A program made the translations under genes and the position numbers. The notes beneath the pieces were generated by a model, which was not told where the DNA came from, made no database searches, and worked only from the letters and a program-made list of their open reading frames with translations. Shown piece by piece: positions 1 to 8,200 of a stretch of DNA of 8,712 nt; positions within the stretch are counted from its first letter, which is position 1, and each line of letters starts with the position of its first letter. Source of the stretch: an uncultured Bacteroidota bacterium. GTDB lineage: Bacteria > Bacteroidota > Bacteroidia > Bacteroidales > VadinHA17. The stretch is taken from positions 1 through 8,712 of the forward strand of contig CAIPJU010000243.1 in NCBI GenBank assembly GCA_903865465.1. The letters run 5' to 3'.

Positions 1-187
1 CATCGAGAAATATTTTGCCCTCCTTTGGTTGTATTAAGCCGACAATCATATAAAAGGAAGTCGTTTTGCCGGCCCCGTTAGGTCCGAGCAGGCCAACAAT
101 CTCACCCTGCTCGACCTCAATGGAAACATGGTCAACAACCGTCCTGCTTCGGTATTTTTTTACAAGATTTTCGGTGTATAATTTCAT
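1..187 (-). CDS. lptB: LptB, lipopolysaccharide export ABC ATPase (N-terminal part, cut by window edge)
   Basis: The first 62 residues of an ABC transporter ATPase are visible; the rest lies beyond the left edge. The protein starts MKLYTENLVKKY and carries a complete Walker A motif GPNGAGKTT at residues 35-43, with the nucleotide-binding Lys at 41. The following TSFYMIVGLI stretch and the preceding EIVGLLG strand are typical of the LptB branch rather than of generic ABC ATPases. In the known family, LptB dimers hydrolyse ATP at the cytoplasmic face of the inner membrane and drive LptFG to move lipopolysaccharide onto the LptCAD bridge. The start ATG lies 8 nt after the tatC stop codon, so co-transcription with tatC is likely. 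Walker B, signature and switch motifs are off-window, so the assignment to LptB over a related YhbG-like ATPase rests on the N-terminus alone. Confidence 0.88.
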   Translation of the reverse strand, partial: MKLYTENLVKKYRSRTVVDHVSIEVEQGEIVGLLGPNGAGKTTSFYMIVGLIQPKEGKIFLD

Positions 188-195
188 CGGTCGGA

Positions 196-1071
196 CTATT
201 TAGCTGCAGATTCAGTTTCCGATGGGTCATCATTAAATAGCTCATTTCTTTTTTTCTCCTTTTGTTTCATAACACCTGCTGATATAACTATACTTACTTC
301 ATAAAGAATCAGAAGTGGTATGGCTACCAGTGTCTGTGAGAAAACGTCAGGCGGGGTTATAATAGCTGCTACAATGAATATCAGAACTATGGCATGCTTC
401 CTGTAGGTTCTCATGAACTTAGGCGTTATAACGCCAATCTTGGTAAGGAAGAATGCAACAATTGGAAGTTCGAAGACCAGCCCGGTGGCCAGACATATTG
501 AAGTTAATGTGCCGATATATGACCTTATATTAATCTGGTTGACAACATCTGGACTTATTTCATAAGTACTGAGAAAATGAATTGAAAGGGGTGCCAGCAT
601 AAAGTAACCGAAAAGTACTCCAACAAAGAATAGGAATGAAGCAGCAGCTACAGCTCCCTTTGCATATTTTGCTTCATTTTCATGAAGAGCAGGGCTGAAA
701 AACTTCCAGAACTCCCATAAAATTACAGGTACCGCCAGAATAAGTCCTGCAACCATGGCAACGGTTATATGAGTAGTAAGCTGCCCCGACATCTTAATGT
801 TAATCAGGTTAAGAGGCTTTGTGTTAATGCATAGAGCCGCTGTGTGAAGATAATCACCAAGCTGACACAACAGCCTGTTGGTAATGAAAGAAGGGTTTTT
901 TGGTGCAAGTATTACATTATCAAAAATAAAACCCTTGAATATAAATGCCACTATCATAAAAACTACGATAGCGAGTATTGAACGGATTATATGCCATCTG
1001 AGCTCTTCAAGATGCTCGAGAAATGACATCTCCTTTTCTCCTTTTTTTCCTTTATCCCAAATCTTTGACAT
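196..1071 (-). CDS. tatC: TatC, twin-arginine translocase receptor subunit
   Basis: TatC is the inner-membrane receptor that binds twin-arginine signal peptides and, with TatA/TatB, exports folded proteins. The 291-residue protein has six predicted membrane spans (about 31-50, 101-118, 140-160, 185-207, 226-239, 242-263). It keeps the family hallmarks: the N-terminal FLEHLEELR motif (E23 and R25 match E. coli E15 and R17), SPALHENE in the cytoplasmic loop (E133 matches E103), and FELP in TM4 (E201 matches E170). It is longer than E. coli TatC (258) because of a roughly 50-residue first periplasmic loop (51-100) containing Cys69 and Cys81, plus a charged tail after 268. The start is uncertain. 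Met15 (position 1029) gives the canonical MSFLEHLEELR start and has GGAG 8 nt upstream, while Met1 has no Shine-Dalgarno, as is common in Bacteroidota. No tatA or tatB is adjacent. lptB follows after 8 nt. Confidence 0.96.
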   Translation of the reverse strand: MSKIWDKGKKGEKEMSFLEHLEELRWHIIRSILAIVVFMIVAFIFKGFIFDNVILAPKNPSFITNRLLCQLGDYLHTAALCINTKPLNLINIKMSGQLTTHITVAMVAGLILAVPVILWEFWKFFSPALHENEAKYAKGAVAAASFLFFVGVLFGYFMLAPLSIHFLSTYEISPDVVNQINIRSYIGTLTSICLATGLVFELPIVAFFLTKIGVITPKFMRTYRKHAIVLIFIVAAIITPPDVFSQTLVAIPLLILYEVSIVISAGVMKQKEKKRNELFNDDPSETESAAK

Positions 1072-1088
1072 CAGTTTACTTTAATAAT

Positions 1089-1104
1089 CCGGTTAAAAAA
1101 CCGG
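1089..1104. repeat. Short perfect inverted repeat in the tatC leader
   Basis: CCGGTT, AAAA, AACCGG: two 6-nt arms around a 4-nt spacer, the only GC-rich palindrome in an otherwise AT-rich spacer. It lies 17 nt upstream of the longer tatC start. In tatC mRNA it would form a 6-bp hairpin with a UUUU loop. No long T-run follows on either strand and no gene ends here, so it does not look like a terminator. It could be a protein-binding site, an mRNA 5' hairpin or chance. Confidence 0.4.
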
Positions 1105-1320
1105 CCGTAAAGATGATAAATCTTCTCTTGCAAAACAATATTATTCTCTTAAGGATACTTAAAATAAAAAGCGATTGGGGCGAGTATAATTATAGGAAAT
1201 TGTAATGAATTGAATAACAAAATTATAAATGTTCCCTTTGCTAATTATATATTATGCGTATTTCTTATATTTTCTGGTTTTGAAAAACAACAGGAGAGGG
1301 TTAAAAATTCAGTGAAATCA

Positions 1321-1353
1321 TTTTTGTTAATAATTTCTTAAAATATTAGTTTG
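1321..1353 (+). promoter_or_regulatory. Candidate recQ promoter (Bacteroidota type)
   Basis: TTTTTG at 1321-1326 is followed after 19 nt by TTAGTTTG at 1346-1353, which fits the Bacteroidota -33/-7 pattern TTTG...TAnnTTTG with one mismatch in the -7 element. It would start transcription near 1358, giving a leader of about 75 nt before the recQ ATG. In such AT-rich DNA a match this good can occur by chance. Confidence 0.35.
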
Positions 1354-1434
1354 ATGCAGAAATTTATTAACTTTATATAAACTGTAAAAGCGAGATTGTT
1401 TACAAACTAAAATATTTATCATTTCTGGGGTATT

Positions 1435-3615
1435 ATGCAAAATGAATCTGCCATACAAGATTATCTAAAAAGATATTTCGGATTCGACACTTTTAAAGGC
1501 AATCAGGAACCAATTATAAAAAATGTTCTTGGAGGATCCGACACTTTTGTTCTTATGCCTACAGGAGGAGGGAAATCGTTGTGTTACCAGCTGCCGGCCG
1601 TGATGAAAGAGGGTACTGCTATCGTCATCTCCCCTCTTATAGCATTAATGAAGAACCAGGTTGATGCGATGAGGAACTTCAGCACTACTGATGATGTTGC
1701 TCATTTCCTTAACTCCTCTCTCACAAAATCTGAAATTGCAAGGGTTAAAAAAGATGTTCTCTCAGGGAAAGCCAAGCTGCTGTATGTAGCACCCGAATCG
1801 CTTACCAAAGAGGAGAATATCGAATTTCTGAAAAATATACAGATTTCTTTTTATGCTATCGACGAAGCCCATTGTATATCGGAATGGGGACATGATTTCA
1901 GACCTGAATACCGGCGGATTCGTCCTATCATCGACACTATTGGGAGGTCACCTATTATTGCCCTTACTGCTACGGCAACTCCTAAGGTGCAGCATGATAT
2001 TCAGAAAAACCTGGGCATTCTCGATGCAAATGTTTATAAATCATCCTTTAACAGGCCTAACCTTTATTATGAGGTAAAATCCAAACAGGACGTTGCCAAG
2101 GAGATTATTAAATATATAAAGAATAACCTGGGAAAATCAGGTATCATCTACTGTCTGAGCCGGAAGAAGGTTGAAGAGATGGCTGAACTGCTTAAAGTAA
2201 ACGGCTTGAAAGCCCTTCCTTATCATGCAGGGATGGATTCTGCAACCAGAACCATGAACCAGGACAAATTCCTGATGGAAGAGGTGGATATTATTGTTGC
2301 CACAATAGCCTTTGGTATGGGCATTGATAAACCTGATGTCCGGTTTGTGATACATTACGATATTCCCAAAAGTCTGGAAGGTTATTACCAGGAGACCGGC
2401 CGGGCAGGGCGCGATGGAGGTGAAGGTAATTGTATTGCCTACTATAGTTATAATGACATTGTAAAACTTGAGAAGTTCATGCAGGGTAAACCGATTGCCG
2501 AACAGGAAATCGGAAAACAGCTTCTGCTTGAGACTGTATCATATGCTGAATCATCAGTTTGCAGAAGAAAATTACTGCTTCACTATTTCGGTGAGGAATA
2601 TCCCCAGGAAAACTGTGAAGCCTGCGATAATTGCCTTCATCCGAAGGCTCAGTTTGAGGGTAATGAGGCAGTGGTTAATGTTCTAGAAACAGTGCTTGCC
2701 GTCAAGGAGAAATTCAAAGCCGATCATATTTCCCACATTTTGTCGGGGAAAATGACCGCTGCAATCAAATCGTACCGGCACCATAAGATTGAATACTTTG
2801 GGATAGGAGAAGAAAAGGACGATAAATTCTGGAATATGGTTATCAGGCAGGCCCTGATTGCCAAGCTTCTGGCTAAAGACATTGAGAACTACGGCTTGCT
2901 GAAGCTTACCCAGAAAGGGATGGAGTTTCTCGAAAAGCCTACCTCCTTCATGCTTGCAGAGGATCATGATTACGCTGATACTTCAGATGAGGAGAACGCT
3001 TTTGGAGCACGTACTGCAGCCGTCGATGAAGAACTGTTCAGCATCCTGAAGGATCTGAGGAAAAAAATATCAAAACAAAAAGATGTTCCTCCTTTCGTGA
3101 TCTTTCAGGATCCCTCACTAGAGGATATGGCAATACAATACCCGATTAACCTCGATGAGCTTCAAAATATCTCGGGCGTTGGAGCAGGGAAAGCACAGCG
3201 CTATGGAACCGAATTTGTCAATATAATAAAGAAATATGTGGAGGAGAAGGAGATAATTCGTCCTCTCGATATGGTCGTAAAATCAGTTGTCAATAAATCC
3301 GGTCGGAAGGATTACAGTATCCAGAGTATAGACAAGAAAAGGCCTCTTGAAGATATTGCCGAAGCAAAAGGTCTGGAAAAGAGTGAACTGTTATCTGAAG
3401 TAGAAGCCATTGTCAATTCGGGTACCAGAATTAATCTCGATTACTATATTAACTCGGTCATCGACGAAGAGAGGCAGCACGACATCTATTCCTATTTCAG
3501 GGAGGAAGCTGAATCAGACTCTCTTGAAGCAGCCTACCAGGAGCTTGGTAATGATTTTGAAGAGGAAGAGATCAGGCTTATCAGAATGAAGTTTCTCTCC
3601 GAAATGGGTAATTAA
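1435..3615 (+). CDS. recQ: RecQ family 3'-5' DNA helicase
   Basis: RecQ unwinds duplex, forked and recombination-intermediate DNA in repair and replication restart. The 726-residue protein has every expected module. Motif 0 is FKGNQ (Q24). Walker A is TGGGKS (43-48, K47), DEAH is at 143-146, and the aromatic-rich loop WGHDFRPEYR is at 151-160. Motif III TATAT and motif VI TGRAGRDG (321-328, with R323 and R326) follow. Zinc-binding cysteines are C376, C394, C397 and C400. A winged helix occupies about 405-500 and an HRDC domain about 530-603, with a GVGAGKAQRYG hairpin at 581-591. A further helical stretch, about 604-726, resembles the helix-turn-helix C-terminal extension of Bacteroidota RecQ and makes the protein longer than E. 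coli RecQ (about 610). All catalytic residues seen are intact. It is transcribed alone, divergent from tatC, and its stop overlaps that of the convergent glycosyltransferase gene. Confidence 0.98.
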   Translation: MQNESAIQDYLKRYFGFDTFKGNQEPIIKNVLGGSDTFVLMPTGGGKSLCYQLPAVMKEGTAIVISPLIALMKNQVDAMRNFSTTDDVAHFLNSSLTKSEIARVKKDVLSGKAKLLYVAPESLTKEENIEFLKNIQISFYAIDEAHCISEWGHDFRPEYRRIRPIIDTIGRSPIIALTATATPKVQHDIQKNLGILDANVYKSSFNRPNLYYEVKSKQDVAKEIIKYIKNNLGKSGIIYCLSRKKVEEMAELLKVNGLKALPYHAGMDSATRTMNQDKFLMEEVDIIVATIAFGMGIDKPDVRFVIHYDIPKSLEGYYQETGRAGRDGGEGNCIAYYSYNDIVKLEKFMQGKPIAEQEIGKQLLLETVSYAESSVCRRKLLLHYFGEEYPQENCEACDNCLHPKAQFEGNEAVVNVLETVLAVKEKFKADHISHILSGKMTAAIKSYRHHKIEYFGIGEEKDDKFWNMVIRQALIAKLLAKDIENYGLLKLTQKGMEFLEKPTSFMLAEDHDYADTSDEENAFGARTAAVDEELFSILKDLRKKISKQKDVPPFVIFQDPSLEDMAIQYPINLDELQNISGVGAGKAQRYGTEFVNIIKKYVEEKEIIRPLDMVVKSVVNKSGRKDYSIQSIDKKRPLEDIAEAKGLEKSELLSEVEAIVNSGTRINLDYYINSVIDEERQHDIYSYFREEAESDSLEAAYQELGNDFEEEEIRLIRMKFLSEMGN

Positions 3616-4697
3616 TTCAATTTTCGGCTGTAACCCTTCAGGGAATAAAGGGCAATAATCGCAACATAAAACGGATAGATGATCTGCGACGGAATGAACC
3701 ATCGCATCAATGTTCGTTTTTTGTAACGAACTGTGGTATTGTACAGAATGAGGAAATCAACCAGCCATTTGGACAGGCACACAATTACTAATTCGATCCC
3801 AAATTTGATATCGTAAAAAGTTAAGGCGGTGTAAAAGATCTGTATCAGGATTGCTGCAAATGTTGCAATCCCGAGAAAAAGGGTAAATGGGTCATCATAA
3901 GCCGTCCATTTTGAAAACCATCTTCTTCTCTGATTCAGGAACGATCCTATTGAAGGCGGTGAAGAGGCAGTTATCAGTGCATCGGTTGATTCGAGCCACT
4001 CAACTTTTGCAGCAGGTTCTTTTTTAATGCTCTGCAACAGGAATATATCATCGCCCGAAGATATCTCATCATGCAGATTGCCGGAATGTTTTTGATAGAT
4101 CTCCCTGGTGAAGGCAAGGTTGGCTCCATTGCACATTACCGGTAAGTCAGCAGCTGCGGTTCCAGCTGTAATTCCCTGCAGACTAAGGAATTCAAGTTCC
4201 CTGAACCAGCCCGGAAATCCTTTCTGAACGGCTGCTGCGACAGGACATATTATCATGTCTGCTCCCGATACGTGGTAAAAGGCTGAAATTGAACTGATCC
4301 AGTTCGAACCGGCTGTGCAGTCAGCATCGGTGGTGATTATAAGAGTTCCTGAGGATGCATTTATTCCAACCCTGAGTGCCTGTTTTTTCCCTATCCCTTC
4401 ATTTTGCAGTACAACTTTCCTGAAAGGGCTTTTAAATGAGTATGCAGTTTCAAAGGTTTTGTCAGAGGAATGATCGTCTACTATGACTATCTCCAGAAGA
4501 GAGTCAGGATAATCCTGTTCAGAGAGTGTCTTTAGAATTCCAGGGAGATTTTCTTCCTCATTCCTGCAGGCAATTACAACAGATACTTTCGTTACAGGTT
4601 TGGCTGTAAAAGTGAATGGCTTTAACGTCAGAAGCTTCCTGTAAATCTTAAATACAATTATTAAATAGGGTAATATCAGTATTGTAAACCAGGCCAT
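3612..4697 (-). CDS. Membrane-anchored family 2 glycosyltransferase
   Basis: This 361-residue protein is predicted to transfer a sugar from a nucleotide-sugar donor at the inner membrane; neither donor nor acceptor can be read from the sequence. It opens with one hydrophobic span (about 2-17). A GT-A domain follows, with SVVIACRNEEENL (39-51), VDD (73-75), the metal-binding DAD (124-126), SGDD (214-217, probable catalytic base region) and QRRRW (256-260). Three C-terminal spans lie at about 271-292, 299-318 and 334-353. The D, DxD, D, QxxRW set is the signature of the processive-type GT2 group (cellulose, chitin, hyaluronan and poly-GlcNAc synthases and many relatives). At this size and without extra domains, it could equally be a lipid or envelope glycan glycosyltransferase. 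It starts 6 nt after the GNAT gene stop, so it is probably the last gene of the carB-GNAT-GT transcription unit. Its stop overlaps the recQ stop. Confidence 0.9.
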   Translation of the reverse strand: MAWFTILILPYLIIVFKIYRKLLTLKPFTFTAKPVTKVSVVIACRNEEENLPGILKTLSEQDYPDSLLEIVIVDDHSSDKTFETAYSFKSPFRKVVLQNEGIGKKQALRVGINASSGTLIITTDADCTAGSNWISSISAFYHVSGADMIICPVAAAVQKGFPGWFRELEFLSLQGITAGTAAADLPVMCNGANLAFTREIYQKHSGNLHDEISSGDDIFLLQSIKKEPAAKVEWLESTDALITASSPPSIGSFLNQRRRWFSKWTAYDDPFTLFLGIATFAAILIQIFYTALTFYDIKFGIELVIVCLSKWLVDFLILYNTTVRYKKRTLMRWFIPSQIIYPFYVAIIALYSLKGYSRKLN

Positions 4698-4703
4698 TGA
4701 CTA

Positions 4704-5150
4704 CTACTTCAGCCATTCGTACATGATATAATGTTCGCTGCTCATGCCCAGCGATTCATATGTACTTTGTGCAATTCTATTGCTTGTTTCAACATAGAGG
4801 CGCAGGCCTGCAGCCTTACATTTTTCCGATTCATTCCTGATATACTCATACATGGAACGAAAAATACCACTTCGCCGATGTTCAGGAAGAACATAAACCG
4901 ATTGTATCCACCAGACCTTTGTATTTCTCCAATCGCTCCATTCAAAAGTGATAAGAAGCGAAGCGGCAACTTTGCCTTCTGATTCTGCAACCCAGTATTC
5001 ACCTTTTGAGCCATCTTCGAATACGGCTTCCACTCCTCTTGTAACAGTTTCTGTCGGTAGGTGTAGATTTTCAGTCTCCCATGCCATTTTGACCTGGAAT
5101 TCAATAATTTCAGTAATATCTTTGCTTGTTGCCCGTCGGATCAGTATCAT
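4704..5150 (-). CDS. GNAT family N-acetyltransferase, substrate unknown
   Basis: This is a single-domain acetyl-CoA-dependent acyltransferase of 148 residues, the usual size for a stand-alone GNAT. The N-terminal strand ILIRRATSKDITEI (2-15) is the standard GNAT opening. Motif A is VYVLPEHRRSGIFRSMYEYI (85-104), where R92, R93, S94, G95 form the pyrophosphate-binding loop. Motif B follows as LYVETSNRIAQSTYESLGM (118-136), with N124 and Y131 in the usual positions. The substrate is not evident. It resembles small-amine or amino-acid acetylating members, and I see no specific sign of N-acetylglutamate synthase despite the nearby carB and argR. It lies 53 nt after carB, and the gap has no clear promoter or terminator. 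The gap does hold an AT-only inverted repeat (5167-5180, arms TTAATA/TATTAA). Two consecutive TAG codons end the gene, and the glycosyltransferase gene begins 6 nt later. Confidence 0.9.
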   Translation of the reverse strand: MILIRRATSKDITEIIEFQVKMAWETENLHLPTETVTRGVEAVFEDGSKGEYWVAESEGKVAASLLITFEWSDWRNTKVWWIQSVYVLPEHRRSGIFRSMYEYIRNESEKCKAAGLRLYVETSNRIAQSTYESLGMSSEHYIMYEWLK

Positions 5151-5203
5151 CTTTGAATTTCAGAGTTTAATAACTATTAACCTTAGGATAAAAACTTTAT
5201 GCC

Positions 5204-8200
5204 TCATTTATACTCTTCCCAGCTTTTAATTTGAAGATCGTCTATTCCCATTTTGCAGAATGCGAGGATAAAGGCACTTGCAAGACGGGCATTGGTAATA
5301 AGCGGAACATTAAAGTCAACGGCACTTCTCCTGATAGTATAATCGTTGTTCAGCTCTTTGTCGCTGAGGTCCTTCGGGATGTTGATGACCAGATCGACCT
5401 CACGTGACCTTATCAGATCGATAGTGTTTGGTGATTTATCTTCATCAGGCCAATAGGCCACATGAGACTCAATACCTGCATTCTCGAGAAATTGCTGAGT
5501 GCCCCTGGTTGCATAAAGCTTGTGTCCCTTTTCGCGGAGTGCACGGGCGCTGTTAATGAGTTCAACCTTCGATCGGGCCGGACCGGTTGAAAGAAGAATA
5601 CTTTTCTTTGGCACCCTGTAACCTACAGAGAACATGGCTTTCAGGATGGCTTCGTAAAAACCTTCGCCAATGCACCCGACTTCTCCGGTCGAAGACATGT
5701 CGACTCCCAGTACAGGGTCGGCTTTTGCAAGTCGTGAAAAACTGAATTGCGGAGCTTTTACTCCAACGTAATCTATTTCAAAAACTGTTTTCCGGGGTTT
5801 CTCAACAGGAATGCTGAGCATCACCTTTGTTGCCAGTTCGATGAGGTTAATCTTCAGTACTTTAGAGACAAATGGCATGCTTCGGCTGGCACGCAGATTG
5901 CATTCAATTACCTTTATATCATTATCCTTGGCGAGGAATTGTATATTGAAGGGACCTGAAATATTCAGTTCTTTGGCTATATGGCGCGATATACGCTTAA
6001 TACGCTTTGAAGTTTCAAAATAAATTTTCTGAGCAGGGAAGACCATCGTCGCATCGCCCGAATGGACTCCGGCAAATTCAACATGCTCGCTGATTGCATA
6101 GGCAATCATATCGCCTTTATCGGCCACAGCGTCAATCTCTATCTCCTTAGCATTCTCGATAAATTCAGATACAACTACAGGGTATTGCTTCGACACCTGA
6201 GCAGCGAGATTGAGGTAGTGCGAAAGTTCACTTGCATTCGAAACAACATTCATCGCAGCACCCGATAATACATAGGAGGGACGAATAAGAACTGGGAATC
6301 CGATCCTTTCGGTAAACTCAATGATGTCGTTGATCGACGACAACTCCTTCCATCTGGGCTGGTCAATTCCCAGAATATCGCACATTTCCGAAAATTTATG
6401 CCTGTTCTCCGCTCTGTCGATCGACACAGGTGAAGTTCCGAGAACAGGAATATTTTCATTGAAAAGCCTCATGGCAAGATTATTGGGTATCTGACCTCCA
6501 ACCGAAACAATAACTCCTCCGGGTTGTTCCAGATCGATTATGTCGAGAACTCGTTCAAAAGTCAGTTCATCAAAGTAAAGCCTGTCGCAGATATCATAAT
6601 CAGTACTTACTGTTTCAGGGTTGTAGTTGATCATCACCGATCTGAAACCCTCTTTTTTAATTGTCTCGATAGCGTTTACCGAGCACCAGTCAAACTCAAC
6701 GCTCGATCCAATACGGTATGCACCTGAGCCAAGGACAATTACCGACCTCTTGTCGTTTTCAGGAATTATGTCATGTTCCGTGCCACTGTATGTAAGATAG
6801 AGGTAATTTGTTACTGCAGGGTATTCGGCTGCGAGAGTATCAATCTGTTTTATGTAAGGTACTATCCCAAGGGATTTTCTGTAACTTCTCACCTTCATGA
6901 GATCGTTATTGATATCGGCAGGACCTGAGCCAAGAACATGCCGTGCAATCTGAAAGTCACTGAAGCCATTCAGTTTTGAATGTGCGAGAAGATCAAATGG
7001 AATTGATTCGAGCGACCTGTACCTGCACAGCTCATCCTTTATATTAATTATGTTATTAAGCTTGAAGAGGAACCACTTGTCAATTTTTGTCAGTTCATAG
7101 ATTCTTTCCACCGACATTCCCGATTCAAGAGCCTCGGCTATCGAAAATATTCTCATGTCAGTAGGTTCTGACAGCTCTCTTTCGATGTCTTCGAAACTGA
7201 GATTACGGTTTCCTGTAAAACCATGCATTCCCTGACCGATCATTCTCAGACCCTTTTGAATTGCCTCTTCAAACGTCCGGCCTATTGACATTACTTCCCC
7301 GACGCTTTTCATGCTGCTTCCGATAAGATGCGATACACCTTCGAATTTATTGAGGTCCCATCGCGGGATCTTGCAGACTATGTAATCGAGTGCAGGTTCA
7401 AAGCAGGCGGTGGTATTTTTGGTGACAGAGTTTTTAAGTTCGTGAAGACCATATCCCATACCAAGCTTTGCAGCTATAAATGCCAGAGGGTAGCCTGTTG
7501 CCTTCGAAGCCAGTGCGCTCGATCGTGAAAGTCGGGCATTGACCTCAATTACCCTGTAATCTTCCGAATCGGGAGCAAGTGCATACTGAACGTTGCACTC
7601 GCCTACTATGCCTATATGTCTGATTATCTTTATTGAAAGTTCACGGAGTTTATGATACTCACTGTTTGTAAGTGTCTGGGACGGGGCCACTACTATGCTT
7701 TCACCTGTATGTATGCCAAGAGGATCGAAATTCTCCATGTTACAAACAGTGATGCAATTGTCGTATTTGTCCCTTACGACCTCATATTCAACTTCTTTCC
7801 AACCTTTCAGAGATTCCTCCACAAGAATTTGCGGAGAATAGGAAAAAGCTTTGAAAGCAAGAACCCTCAACTCTTCGATATTTGATGCGAAACCACTTCC
7901 TTGTCCTCCAAGAGTATAGGCTGCCCTTATGATAACCGGGAAACCAAGTTTGCCTGCTGCATCGAGAGCTGAATCGACATCCTTTACCGCAATGCTGCTG
8001 GGTGTTCTTACACTTATCTCATCGAGCCTTTTCACAAACAGTTCCCTGTCCTCAGTGTCCATGATAGCCCTGACTGGTGTTCCAAGTACCCTGACATTAT
8101 ATTTTTCAAAAACCCCGGTCCGGAAGAGCTCGGTGCCACAGTTCAGCGCCGTCTGGCCGCCGAAGGAGAGAAGAATGCTGTCAGGTTTTTCAATCTGAAT

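Larger units (their letters stand above)
1072..1434. other. Non-coding divergent spacer between tatC and recQ
   Basis: This 363-nt stretch is strongly AT-rich and dense in stop codons on both strands. I see no credible gene, no tatA, and no tRNA-like fold. It must hold the promoters of both divergent units. For tatC the minus strand reads TAATTTTG at 1225-1218, a perfect match to the Bacteroidota -7 pattern TAnnTTTG, but without a clear TTG at -33. A second, closer but poorer match (TTGTTTTG, 1138-1131) also lacks a good -33 element. A candidate recQ promoter and an inverted repeat are listed separately. The length is generous for two promoters, so a small RNA cannot be excluded, but nothing in the sequence argues for one. 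Confidence 0.6.

Noticed and set aside
1023..1205. 60-codon plus-strand open frame over the tatC start and spacer
   Set aside because: It is partly antisense to tatC, rich in runs of hydrophobic and Asn/Lys codons expected from AT-rich DNA, and resembles no known small protein.
3634..3652. Possible terminator hairpin (CCCTT/AAGGG) downstream of recQ
   Set aside because: The stem is only 5 bp with a 9-nt loop, no T-run follows on either strand, and it lies within glycosyltransferase coding sequence.
4742..5104. 120-codon minus-strand frame inside the GNAT gene
   Set aside because: It overlaps a GNAT gene with clear family motifs in another frame on the same strand. Its own translation has no recognisable domain, so it is a frame shadow.
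4704..5150. GNAT gene as N-acetylglutamate synthase (argA-like) because of carB/argR nearby
   Set aside because: The protein shows only generic GNAT acetyl-CoA-binding motifs, lacks an amino-acid kinase domain, and pairs more tightly with a glycosyltransferase gene. Proximity alone does not support the role.
5167..5180. AT-only inverted repeat between carB and the GNAT gene as a terminator or operator
   Set aside because: The arms (TTAATA/TATTAA) contain no G or C pairs, leave a 2-nt loop, and are expected by chance in AT-rich DNA; there is no supporting promoter or T-run.
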